Positions 31,474-38,110 of a DNA stretch of 45,572 bases are shown here, piece after piece (positions within the stretch are counted from its first letter, which is position 1; every line of letters starts with the position of its first letter). A model generated the notes under the pieces. It saw only the letters and a list, made by a program, of their open reading frames with translations. It had not been told where the DNA came from and made no database searches. The stretch is from contig CAZTGB010000005.1 of NCBI GenBank assembly GCA_964612965.1, positions 1 through 45,572 on the forward strand, in the 5' to 3' direction. This stretch comes from CAZTGB01 sp964612965. Lineage in GTDB: Bacteria; Patescibacteriota; Microgenomatia; UBA8517. The position numbers and the translations under genes were made by a program.

Positions 31474-31668
31474 TTATCCAGAGATACTGTATCCCGCTTT
31501 AGAAACTATTTCAATAACTTTATTTTTATCATGCTCCATTTCTACTTCTAAAGTTTCTTTTGGGTAGGAACATTTACAAGTGATTCCAGCATCTTCTAAA
31601 TCCATCTCAATCAGGGTTGCGCAGCTTGCACAATCCATACCACTGATTTTGTACACTTTTTTTGTCAT
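31474..31668 (-). CDS. Copper chaperone-like HMA-domain protein (CopZ-like)
   Basis: A 64-residue stand-alone heavy-metal-associated domain: MTKKVYKISGMDCASCATLIEMDLEDAGITCKCSYPKETLEVEMEHDKNKVIEIVSKAGYSISG. The metal site is GMDCASC with C13 and C16. Extra cysteines (CKC) follow in the second strand. I chose ATG 31668; an open frame runs further upstream but only through the end of the preceding gene. Four bases separate it from the DsbD/cupredoxin gene. It likely delivers Cu(I) to the P1B ATPase encoded at 38470. Confidence 0.9.
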   Translation of the reverse strand: MTKKVYKISGMDCASCATLIEMDLEDAGITCKCSYPKETLEVEMEHDKNKVIEIVSKAGYSISG

Positions 31669-31672
31669 ATTA

Positions 31673-32686
31673 TTACTGAACCACAGTAAAATTACCTGAA
31701 TACATTCCCATACTGCATGTATAGGCCAATTTCCCAGTCTTTGTAGGCGTAAATTCAACAGTTTCAGTTCCCGTAACAGGAAGAACCTTAAAATAGTTTA
31801 AATCAGGTATTGTAAATGCCNNNNNNNNNNNNNNNNNNNNACTTTTAACATCATTTGTTTTCAGAGTCAGTATAACAGGAACACCAACTCGAAGCGTATT
31901 AATATTTGATTTGTAGCCCCCGCTCATAACGTTGATAGTAACCTCTTGAAATCCGCCCCTAGAACTGGCCAACATGGTTTCTTCAACCACTCCCGACATG
32001 GCTGCCCAATAATTCTGAAGTGTATGAACACTTCCTCGCAGTATCTGCCCGCTATTGATTGAAAGAACTCCTATAACAAGAATAAAAGAGGCAGCTATTA
32101 CCCCAAAAGCCTTGTGCTTCAAGGCTTCGGTTGCAGCCAGTCCTATTGCAAAAAATACAGGTGTAGTTCCCAAAGTGAAAGCAAGCATGATCCCTGCTCC
32201 CCAGAGTGGATTCCCCGACCCCAAGGCAAGTAGAATCATGGCCTGAGTTACACCGCAGGGAATAAGTACCGTCATGGCTCCCAGAACCATTGGTGTAAAA
32301 ATAGACTTGGCCTGTGATTGATTTCTAAGAAGTCGCAATATCGATTTTGGAGGCTGAATCACAAAGTATCTAAAAACAGGGTGCAAATTAAGCAGTCTTG
32401 CTGCAGTTAAAAGCATATAAATTCCAATAAAAATTTGAAGCCACCCTTGGAATTTAGGTGAAATATTAAGTGATGCCCCCAAAAATCCAAGAAGAAATCC
32501 CAATAAAGTATAGACAACGACCTTAGATGTAAGAAAAATTATTAAGGCTTTAGCCTTTTGTTCTCTCGTAATTTCCAGTTCTTCCTCAGACGCAAGCGCA
32601 GTAGTTAGGAGTCCTCCTTGCACAGCAAAACAAGAGAATCCTCCTGTAGTTAACCCTGTTATGAATGCTAGCCAAACATTAGACAT
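31673..32686 (-). CDS. CcdA/DsbD-like membrane domain fused to a C-terminal cupredoxin domain (contains a 20-N gap)
   Basis: About 337 residues. The first 225 form six transmembrane helices of the DsbD_2/UreH type, with one Cys in each of two key helices (GGFSCFAVQGG, C19; LIPCGVTQAM, C144). In the CcdA/DsbD superfamily such a pair carries electrons across the membrane. The C-terminal domain (FTIPDLNYFKVLPVTGTETVEFTPTKTGKLAYTCSMGMYSGNFTVV) is a cupredoxin with Cys-Ser-Met-Gly-Met copper ligands. The N stretch at 31821-31840 falls in the cupredoxin domain and keeps frame. It is divergent from csoR, with the CsoR-like palindrome between them; the first gene of the minus-strand copper block. Confidence 0.85.
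   Translation of the reverse strand: MSNVWLAFITGLTTGGFSCFAVQGGLLTTALASEEELEITREQKAKALIIFLTSKVVVYTLLGFLLGFLGASLNISPKFQGWLQIFIGIYMLLTAARLLNLHPVFRYFVIQPPKSILRLLRNQSQAKSIFTPMVLGAMTVLIPCGVTQAMILLALGSGNPLWGAGIMLAFTLGTTPVFFAIGLAATEALKHKAFGVIAASFILVIGVLSINSGQILRGSVHTLQNYWAAMSGVVEETMLASSRGGFQEVTINVMSGGYKSNINTLRVGVPVILTLKTNDVKSXXXXXXXAFTIPDLNYFKVLPVTGTETVEFTPTKTGKLAYTCSMGMYSGNFTVVQ
31821..31840. other. Assembly gap (20 N)
   Basis: Unresolved bases within the cupredoxin domain of the DsbD-like fusion; the frame on both sides agrees with a gap of this size. Confidence 0.99.
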
Positions 32687-32723
32687 CTACATAGCATATC
32701 AAAAATAAAATAAATTTGTACTC

Positions 32724-32752
32724 TTGACATATCCCCCCTAGGGGGATAGGAT
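32724..32752 (+). promoter_or_regulatory. csoR promoter, leaderless layout
   Basis: Perfect TTGACA (32724-32729), 17-bp spacer, TAGGAT (32747-32752), then six bases to the csoR ATG at 32759. Transcription is expected to start at the ATG. Confidence 0.7.
32730..32748. promoter_or_regulatory. CsoR-type operator 1
   Basis: TATCCCCC-CTA-GGGGGATA, a near-perfect 19-base inverted repeat filling the spacer between -35 and -10. CsoR-family operators are A/T-flanked G/C tracts of this form. Binding of apo-CsoR would block polymerase; copper would release it. It may also act on the divergent minus-strand copper genes. Confidence 0.8.
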
Positions 32753-32758
32753 AATTGC

Positions 32759-33028
32759 ATGACAGATCATAGTCAGTTTAATAAAGAAGCATTAAATCGA
32801 GTCAAAAGAGCTAAAGGTCATTTGGAAAAAGTGCAAAAAATGCTTGAGGAAGGGGCTTACTGTCCCGATGTTATACATCAAAACAGGGCGGTTCAAGCAG
32901 CATTAAAGAAAGTAGATGAAGTAGTTCTTCACGGACACCTCCACTCATGCGTCTTAAAAGATGTCCACGGTAAAAATTCAGAAAAAATGGTAACAGAAAT
33001 TGTTGATTTGTTTAAAAAGAATGAATAA
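32759..33028 (+). CDS. csoR: CsoR-family copper-sensing repressor
   Basis: The 89-residue all-helical DUF156 protein has the Cu(I) fingerprint C35-x24-H60-x3-C64 (AYCPDVIHQNRAVQAALKKVDEVVLHGHLHSC), with the same spacing as characterised CsoR proteins. The N-terminal arm (NRVKRAKGHLEKVQKML) fits DNA binding. RcnR/FrmR relatives have different N-terminal ligands, so copper is the best guess. It is autoregulated through operator 1. The stop codon overlaps the next ATG. It heads the plus-strand copper block. Confidence 0.9.
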   Translation: MTDHSQFNKEALNRVKRAKGHLEKVQKMLEEGAYCPDVIHQNRAVQAALKKVDEVVLHGHLHSCVLKDVHGKNSEKMVTEIVDLFKKNE

Positions 33029-33524
33029 CGAAACAAAATTTATAATAGGATCAGCCGTTGCGACTTTGGGACTAATTATTGGTTTAACATTTTTCATATC
33101 AGCAAAAAGTGCAAAAGAGAGAACTTTAATTACAACTGAGGTTTTAGGAGTGACCGCAAATCCTGATAACTATGATTTGGGAGACATGCCGATAGGGGGG
33201 GGAATAGTAACAAGAGAATATGAAATTAAGAATACAAGTGACCGCGATATAGAATTAATTAAAATTGTCACTTCCTGCATGTGTACAAGAGCTGGAGTAA
33301 AGGCAGAAAGCGGAGAAACCAAATTCTTTGCAATGGAAATGGGTGGAGATAAAAACCCCTTTATTAGCCTAAAAATAAAAAAGGGAGAAACTGCAAAGGC
33401 AATCATCAGATTTGACCCAGCAGCTCACGGCCCAGCTGGAGCAGGACCTATTGATAGAACGGTTTCACTTTATTTTGATAGCGGAATTAAAGAATTAACT
33501 TTTAAAGGAGTGGTTGTCAAATGA
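33021..33524 (+). CDS. DUF1573-domain extracytoplasmic protein
   Basis: About 167 residues from ATG 33021, which overlaps the csoR stop. An N-terminal membrane anchor (FIIGSAVATLGLIIGLTFFISA) is followed by an immunoglobulin-like DUF1573 domain (NYDLGDMPIGGGIVTREYEIKNTSDRDIELIKIVTSCMCTRAGV...GETAKAIIRFDPAAHG...IDRTVSLYFDSGIKELTFKGVVV). The CMCT motif could bind a metal, as DUF1573 domains often carry a conserved 'SCGC' at this point. It lies inside the csoR operon and overlaps the next ATG by 4 bases. Confidence 0.85.
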   Translation: MNNETKFIIGSAVATLGLIIGLTFFISAKSAKERTLITTEVLGVTANPDNYDLGDMPIGGGIVTREYEIKNTSDRDIELIKIVTSCMCTRAGVKAESGETKFFAMEMGGDKNPFISLKIKKGETAKAIIRFDPAAHGPAGAGPIDRTVSLYFDSGIKELTFKGVVVK

Positions 33525-34045
33525 TCCAATTTTCGAAAATTGTGAGAAAACTAGCAGTTTTATTAATTGCACCAGTAGTTTTTCTACTTACACCAAATGT
33601 CGCTTCCGCTCATTGTCCCTTATGTGTTGCAGGAGCGGCTGCTGGGGTCACCCTAACGCGTTGGGTTGGGGTGGATGACTCAATAACGGGAGTTTGGATT
33701 GGAGCTCTGCTTGGAGCCACAAGTCTCTGGTTTTTCTCCTGGCTTTCAACTAAAAAAATCAAGTTTGTAGAAAAAAGCAATTTAATAATTAAACAATTCA
33801 TTTATCTAGTTATTTTTGCTTCAACCATCTGGTCTTTTTACCAATTTAAGTTAGTAATCAGAATGAGTCAGATTTTTGGGTTAGATAAGCTTACTTTTGG
33901 AATTCTTACAGGCGGAATTCTATTTTACTTAATAGATCTAATTAAAATTAAACATTATTTTAATTACCAAAAAATTGTAATTAGTCTTGGGGGGATGACC
34001 ATTCTCTCACTATTAATTTACATTCTAATTAATTATTACATTTAA
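33521..34045 (+). CDS. CPxC-motif membrane protein, paralog 2
   Basis: A 174-residue protein with a signal-like N-terminus (KLAVLLIAPVVFLLTPNVASA), then H-C32-P-L-C35, a Gly/Ala-rich helix, G-V-D-D, VWIGALLG and three more helices, ending with FNYQKIVISLGG. It is homologous in plan to the protein at 30894-31430. CPxC next to a membrane helix on the outer face suggests redox or metal binding. The start overlaps the DUF1573 stop (ATGA). Confidence 0.75.
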   Translation: MIQFSKIVRKLAVLLIAPVVFLLTPNVASAHCPLCVAGAAAGVTLTRWVGVDDSITGVWIGALLGATSLWFFSWLSTKKIKFVEKSNLIIKQFIYLVIFASTIWSFYQFKLVIRMSQIFGLDKLTFGILTGGILFYLIDLIKIKHYFNYQKIVISLGGMTILSLLIYILINYYI

Positions 34046-34048
34046 TAT

Positions 34049-34974
34049 ATGAAGCAAAAAATCTTAATTCTAGTAGCATTTTTGAGTGTAGGAGCAGTTG
34101 GCCTGTTACTGGGGGTTTACATGCCCAAGTTACAAACTTCATTCAAAACAATTGCCGAGGAAAAGCGCCTTGAAGAGGAAAAGGGANNNNNNNNNNNNNN
34201 NNNNNNNNNNNNNNNNNNNNNNNNNNNNNNNNNNNNNCTCAAGTCTTGCCTAAAGAAGGGTTTGAGCTTTCTGTGTCGTGGGGCGATTTGGGACCAAAAC
34301 TTATTGAATCTGGGGTAATTGATTTGAAAAAATTTGAAAGTGCAGTGCAAATAACCGATGAACAAAGAAAAATCTTAACTGAAGGGTCTGATCAAAAGAT
34401 AAAGATAGATGGTTCAAATTCACAATTCGTAGTAGATTTTCTATGGGCTTTGGGGCTTGCCCAAAAATCAGTTGTTTACGATGAAGGGCCTCTTGGTAAA
34501 GAATACAAAAAAGATCAAGCTGGCTTTGCTTCTACTGGTGGTTGGAGCCTGGCCAAGGCAGATGCAGTCAAATATTTAAACAAATTTGATTTGATTCTAC
34601 TAACCCCAGATCAGCAAAAATTAGTAGGAGAGATTGCCAAAAATGTATATAGACCTTGTTGTGGGAATTCAACTTGGTTTCCAGACTGCAATCATGGGAT
34701 GGCAGCTCTTGCCGCAATTGAACTAATGGTTGCAAAAGGCCTATCCGAGGAAGAAATTTACAAAGAAGTTTTAAAGCTTAACTCTTTCTGGTTTCCTGAT
34801 AGCTATTTAACAACCGCAATCTATTTTGACAGAAATGGAACTTCTTGGGACAAAGTAGATGCAAAAGAGGTTTTGAGTGAGAAATATTCATCAAGTAAAG
34901 GAGCGGGAGATACTGCCAAAAAAGTTGGACCGCTTCCGGGAAGCGATACTGGTGGCGGAAGTTGTGGAGCATAA
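34049..34974 (+). CDS. Anchored protein with CC...CxH motif, interrupted by an N gap
   Basis: N-terminal anchor helix (KILILVAFLSVGAVGLLLGVYMP), an acidic/basic linker, an unresolved stretch at 34187-34237, then about 240 residues. The C-terminal half has YRPCCGNSTWFPDCNHGMAALAAIELM: vicinal Cys, Cys and His in a compact cluster. Later come helices and a tail GGGSCGA. The two sides are in different frames if the gap were really 51 bases, so the gap size is only an estimate; I treat it as one gene. I recognise no family. It sits in the csoR operon three bases after the CPxC gene. Confidence 0.7.
34187..34237. other. Assembly gap (51 N), size unreliable
   Basis: The open frames on either side differ, so the true gap length is not 51 (nor any multiple of three away from it). 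Confidence 0.95.
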
Positions 34975-34999
34975 TCAAGATGTGTTAGCTTGTATTAAA

Positions 35000-35013
35000 C
35001 CTTTAATTAAAGG
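35000..35013. promoter_or_regulatory. Perfect palindrome upstream of the Met-rich peptide gene
   Basis: CCTTTAATTAAAGG, a 14-base perfect palindrome 12 bases before a strong ribosome-binding site. It could be a protein-binding site or a weak hairpin; no T run follows. Confidence 0.35.
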
Positions 35014-35039
35014 GTCAAAATTAAGGAGGTGATACCAAA

Positions 35040-35240
35040 ATGATGATGGGAGGAATGATGCGGACACAATTTAACAATTGGGATTCTATGCCTGATTACA
35101 TGCAGCAAATGATGCAAAGTTACTATGGAGGCGTAAAACCTTTTGGCGCTTTTATAGGCCTAATGGAACTTGTTACGTGGGTGCTTGTTATGGCGCTTTT
35201 GGTGACACTTATTCGATATTTTTGGAATAAAGCAAAGTAA
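35040..35240 (+). CDS. Met-rich single-helix membrane peptide
   Basis: A 66-residue peptide (MMMGGMMRTQFNNWDSMPDYMQQMMQSYYGG, then a helix FGAFIGLMELVTWVLVMALLVTLIRYFW). Ten Met residues lie in the first 26 positions; Met clusters bind Cu(I) in several copper proteins. It is preceded by AAGGAGGTGAT, a perfect Shine-Dalgarno, seven bases before the ATG. It probably presents a copper-binding Met patch at the membrane; this is inferred from composition and operon. Confidence 0.75.
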   Translation: MMMGGMMRTQFNNWDSMPDYMQQMMQSYYGGVKPFGAFIGLMELVTWVLVMALLVTLIRYFWNKAK

Positions 35241-35257
35241 AGAGGGGGTGAGAAACA

Positions 35258-35518
35258 ATGAAACATAACACAGCAGCAACAGCAAATGCAATGGCTATAA
35301 CAGTCGGAGCTATCTATGTAGTTTGCGCTCTAGCAGTTGCCCTTTTCCCAGAGTTTTCAAAAAGTGCAGCAATAGCCTGGTTCCATGGAATAGATATAGG
35401 CAAAATCTGGACAGGAGAAGCTAGAGGGAATTTTGTTTTGGGATTTTTAACCTCAGTCGGAGGATCATGGCTTGTCGGTTATCTATTTGCATCAAGCTAT
35501 AACAGGTTTGTAAAGTAA
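35258..35518 (+). CDS. Two-helix membrane protein (DUF5676-like)
   Basis: An 86-residue protein with two hydrophobic helices (AMAITVGAIYVVCALAVALFPEF; FVLGFLTSVGGSWLVGYLFASSYNRF) and a central WFHGIDIGKIWTGEA segment. The plan matches short DUF5676-type proteins found beside copper and heavy-metal genes. Strong ribosome-binding site AGAGGGGGTGAG. Operon member; its stop is two bases before the YHS gene. Confidence 0.7.
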   Translation: MKHNTAATANAMAITVGAIYVVCALAVALFPEFSKSAAIAWFHGIDIGKIWTGEARGNFVLGFLTSVGGSWLVGYLFASSYNRFVK

Positions 35519-35520
35519 AT

Positions 35521-35721
35521 ATGGATAAGCAAAGCTTGGCCAGCCTCGCTGGTAAAAACAAAATAGTTAGAGATCCTGTCTGTGGAATGGAAAAATCAAA
35601 GGATCAAATGGGATTTACGTCGGAATTTAACGACAAAACTTATTATTTCTGTTCAGAAGGAGATAAGAAAACATTTGATGCGGATCCCCGTAAATGGATC
35701 TTTAAAGAAGGAGGCAAATGA
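35521..35721 (+). CDS. YHS-domain metal-binding protein
   Basis: A 66-residue protein with the YHS pattern: VRDPVCGMEKSKDQMGFTSEFNDKTYYFCSEGDKKTFDADPRKWI. C21 and C44 are the metal ligands; such domains occur alone or at the N-terminus of copper ATPases. It probably buffers or hands on copper. It overlaps the next gene by 4 bases. Confidence 0.88.
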   Translation: MDKQSLASLAGKNKIVRDPVCGMEKSKDQMGFTSEFNDKTYYFCSEGDKKTFDADPRKWIFKEGGK

Positions 35722-36128
35722 AAGCTTGGCTCTGGGGTATTTCAGCCGGACTTATCTTGCTGGCCTTTTATTTTTTAATTTTAAGTCTGGTTTCGGGGTG
35801 GAGCTATGCGCTTTTGCAGTTTAGCTCCTATTGGTATTTTATCTTGGCTCTTTCAATAGGTTTTAGTATACAAGTAGGACTTTATGTTTATTTAAGAACT
35901 AGAGTTGCAGAAAAGGCGGCAGGCAATGTGGTTGCCGTTTCAGGGGCAACTTCAAGTCTGGCTATGATTTCCTGTTGCAGCCATTACTTAATTAACATTT
36001 TACCGATTATTGGAACAGCCGGAGTTATAACACTAATTTCTCAATATCAAACCCAGATTTTTTGGTTTGGGATTTTAGCAAACCTGATTGGGATTTTCTA
36101 TATCATTGCCAAAATTAGAAAAATATGA
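35718..36128 (+). CDS. Four-helix membrane protein with CCSH motif (heavy-metal type)
   Basis: A 136-residue protein with four hydrophobic segments. The third begins SGATSSLAMISCCSHYLINILPIIGTAG with vicinal C86-C87 and H89 in a membrane helix, similar to MerT/MerC-like mercuric transporters and to small proteins seen next to copper genes. The metal is inferred from context. Starts in an ATGA overlap with the YHS gene and ends with ATGA overlap to the next. Confidence 0.75.
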   Translation: MKAWLWGISAGLILLAFYFLILSLVSGWSYALLQFSSYWYFILALSIGFSIQVGLYVYLRTRVAEKAAGNVVAVSGATSSLAMISCCSHYLINILPIIGTAGVITLISQYQTQIFWFGILANLIGIFYIIAKIRKI

Positions 36129-36535
36129 AGAAAAAAATATTGATTTTAGCCCTAGCTTTATTAATAATCACAGGTATTGGTCTGTTCATTTTCAAAAACG
36201 CTGACAAAAAAGAACAAGAAGCCAAAGCAAAACCTTTTGGCCGTGTTAACGTAATGGTTACCCCCAAACAGATCTCGCCCGCAAAATCAGTAATTCTTGA
36301 TTTAAGCTTAAGTAATCATGCAATTGAACTTGATTATGATTTCTCAAAAACCATCAAACTTACCGATAATTTAGGAAACACCTACGAACCCATTTCTTGG
36401 AACGGGGGTAGTGGTGGACATCACATCAATGGAGAGATTTCATTTAATCCATTAAAAAAGGGAGTTAAAAATATTGCCTTAAAACTGGAAGGGATAGACG
36501 GCATTACTGACACTTTTGAATTTGATGTCAATTAA
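36125..36535 (+). CDS. Anchored Ig-like protein with HH motif
   Basis: A 136-residue protein: N-terminal anchor (ILILALALLIITGIGLFIF), a Lys/Glu-rich linker, then a beta-sandwich (FGRVNVMVTPKQISPAKSVILDLSLSNHAIELDYDFSKTIKLTDNLGNTYEPISWNGGSGGHHINGEISFNPLKKGVKNIALKLEGI). The W-N-G...G-G-H-H segment is a possible metal-binding loop. There is no named family that I can defend. Co-transcribed with its neighbours. Confidence 0.7.
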   Translation: MKKKILILALALLIITGIGLFIFKNADKKEQEAKAKPFGRVNVMVTPKQISPAKSVILDLSLSNHAIELDYDFSKTIKLTDNLGNTYEPISWNGGSGGHHINGEISFNPLKKGVKNIALKLEGIDGITDTFEFDVN

Positions 36536-36561
36536 AATTAAAAGAAAGGAGGTGATTAACA

Positions 36562-36753
36562 ATGAGTGAATGGAAAAAGTGGATGGGATGGTGGGAAAAA
36601 CACCCAAATCTTAATGCACTCTCCCATGTTGCAGGAGGAGCTGGATTTGGGTTTTTGCTGGTCAGCTATTTTGGAATTGAGGGAGTAGCTTTTGGTTGGG
36701 TATTGGTAACAATTTGGGCTGTGGTTCATCTCTGGTCATGGTTTGACAAATAA
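36562..36753 (+). CDS. Small membrane protein, end of first copper operon
   Basis: A 63-residue protein, Trp- and His-rich (MSEWKKWMGWWEKHPNLNALSHVAGGAGFGFLLVSYFGIEGVAFGWVLVTIWAVVHLWSWFDK), with two short helices. AAAGGAGGTGATTAAC gives a perfect Shine-Dalgarno. SHVAGGAGFG in the first helix is the most distinctive stretch. Unknown. Confidence 0.65.
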   Translation: MSEWKKWMGWWEKHPNLNALSHVAGGAGFGFLLVSYFGIEGVAFGWVLVTIWAVVHLWSWFDK

Positions 36754-36757
36754 AGTA

Positions 36758-36803
36758 TTTATCTCTTGTTGCAAGTAGAAAAACCTCCTTGTAAAGAGAT
36801 AAA
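36758..36803 (+). other. Stem-loop at the operon boundary
   Basis: TTTATCTCTT (36758-36767) pairs with AAGAGATAAA (36794-36803) around a 26-nt loop. No T run follows, so it may stabilise the upstream mRNA end rather than terminate. The second CsoR-type operator begins 20 bases later. Confidence 0.4.
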
Positions 36804-36823
36804 GAAGGTGTATCATGTAATAA

Positions 36824-36842
36824 TATCCCCCCCGGGGGGATA
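36824..36842. promoter_or_regulatory. CsoR-type operator 2
   Basis: TATCCCCCC-C-GGGGGGATA, a perfect 19-base inverted repeat with the same arms as operator 1, nine bases before the ATG at 36851. A -10 like TAATAT (36821-36826) overlaps its left end, so repression is plausible. Confidence 0.8.
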
Positions 36843-36850
36843 CAAAAGAG

Positions 36851-37336
36851 ATGAACAAGAAAAAACACTACGAAGAAAGCATACTTGTTAATGCTGACCC
36901 GAAGTCCGTCTTTGAATACATAGATAACCATAAGAATTTTTCTTCCCATATGAATAAGCCATCCCTAATGATGGGGGGTGGGAAAATGGAGACAGTGGTT
37001 GATTCGGGAAACGGACAAAAAGTTGGCTCACGTATCAAATTGAAGGGTACGGCTTTTGGAATCCCTCTTTCTTTGGATGAGGCAATTACTCGTTACGAGC
37101 CTCCGTTTGTTAAAACATGGGAAACAGTTGAAGAGCCAAAGCTTCTAATTATCGGTAACTATTCAATGGGAGTTCAGATAAAGCCACAGGTAGACAATTC
37201 GCTCTTAAACGTTTCTATCGATTACGATTTACCCACTAAAAATCCTTGGTTGGGGAGACTTTTTGGCAACAGCTATTCAAAGTGGTGCGTACGCCAAATG
37301 ATTGGTGGAGTTAAAAATCATTTTGAAAAAGATTAA
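36851..37336 (+). CDS. SRPBCC/START-like domain protein
   Basis: A 161-residue helix-grip protein: YEESILVNADPKSVFEYIDNHKNFSSHM... (start of the fold), ...GSRIKLKGTAFGIPLSLDEAITRYEPPFVKTWETV..., and a C-terminal helix CVRQMIGGVKNHFEKD. Polyketide cyclase-like SRPBCC proteins bind hydrophobic ligands; the ligand is unknown. It starts the second CsoR-operator block, right behind operator 2. Confidence 0.85.
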   Translation: MNKKKHYEESILVNADPKSVFEYIDNHKNFSSHMNKPSLMMGGGKMETVVDSGNGQKVGSRIKLKGTAFGIPLSLDEAITRYEPPFVKTWETVEEPKLLIIGNYSMGVQIKPQVDNSLLNVSIDYDLPTKNPWLGRLFGNSYSKWCVRQMIGGVKNHFEKD

Positions 37337-37344
37337 ATCAAAAT

Positions 37345-37446
37345 ATGAACTGGAATAACCTTTTACTAACTTCAACTCTTTTAGCTTGTTGCATCTTAAT
37401 GCATCTATTTATGATGAAAGACCATGGAAGAAAACACAAACATTAA
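37345..37446 (+). CDS. Short Met/His membrane peptide (DUF2933-like)
   Basis: A 33-residue peptide: MNWNNLLLTSTLLACCILMHL then FMMKDHGRKHKH. It has one hydrophobic helix, a vicinal Cys pair, and a MHLFMMKDHG...HKH end. The MHLFM...HGxH signature is that of very short DUF2933-type proteins found in copper/heavy-metal gene clusters. Length is close to the shortest members. It begins eight bases after the SRPBCC stop and overlaps the redoxin start by 23 bases, so translation is probably coupled. Confidence 0.6.
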   Translation: MNWNNLLLTSTLLACCILMHLFMMKDHGRKHKH

Positions 37447-38095
37447 ACAAATTTTTATATTGGCCGGAGTTGCTTTATTATCCATAGCAATAATAACTGG
37501 GGGACTGCTGCTACTAGGGGGAGTTAAGCTTGGAGGCACTAAAACAGCATCCACTACCTCATCTGAAGTATCTGATGATATGACAAGTATGCATGCTCCT
37601 CCCGTACCTGCCGATAATAGTAAGTTCCAATCTTTAGCAGGCAATCCCGCGCCTGATTTTGATTTAACATCATTTGATGGAAAAAATGTTAAACTCTCTG
37701 ATCTTAAGGGCAAGAGGATAGTGCTCTTTTTTAGCGAAGGAGCCATGTGCGCTCCTTCCTGCTGGGATCAGATGAAGTCCTTTGCAAATGACCCCTATTT
37801 TAAAAAGAACAACATTGATGTATTAACGATTGTTGTTGATGACAAGAAAACATGGGAAAATGCAGTAAATCAGGATGCTAAACTTGGTGACGCTACAGTT
37901 CTTCTTGATATAGACAAGAAGGTATCACGGGTTTACGGTGCATTAACAGTTGATTCTTCAATGCACAGGGGGGATTATCCCGGACATTCCTATGTAGTGT
38001 TGGACAAAGAAGGCATTATAAAAAATATTTTTGATGATCCTAGAATGGGAATTAATAATTTAGAAATAAAAGAGGCTCTAAACAAGATCTCTTAG
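37424..38095 (+). CDS. Membrane-anchored thioredoxin-like redoxin (AhpC/TSA family)
   Basis: The 223-residue protein has one N-terminal helix (IFILAGVALLSIAIITGGLLLLGGV), a linker with SMHAPPVP, then a thioredoxin fold (AGNPAPDFDLTSFDGKNVKLSDLKGKRIVLFFSEGAMCAPSCWDQM...VYGALTVDSSMHRGDYPGHSYVVLDKEGII). The active region has C109-A-P-S-C113, a CX3C arrangement rather than CXXC. CX3C occurs in SCO-type copper chaperones, so a role in copper delivery or thiol redox on the outer face is attractive. The second copper operon. Confidence 0.82.
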   Translation: MEENTNIKQIFILAGVALLSIAIITGGLLLLGGVKLGGTKTASTTSSEVSDDMTSMHAPPVPADNSKFQSLAGNPAPDFDLTSFDGKNVKLSDLKGKRIVLFFSEGAMCAPSCWDQMKSFANDPYFKKNNIDVLTIVVDDKKTWENAVNQDAKLGDATVLLDIDKKVSRVYGALTVDSSMHRGDYPGHSYVVLDKEGIIKNIFDDPRMGINNLEIKEALNKIS

Positions 38096-38110
38096 TGTTA
38101 ATATAAATAT

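Noticed and set aside
31474..31758. Longer version of the copper chaperone starting near 31758
   Set aside because: The extra N-terminal residues come from the end of the upstream gene read in another frame; MTKKVYKISG is the family start.
36743..36771. Promoter with TTGACA at 36743-36748
   Set aside because: No -10-like hexamer at 16-19 bp; the match is inside the end of a coding region.
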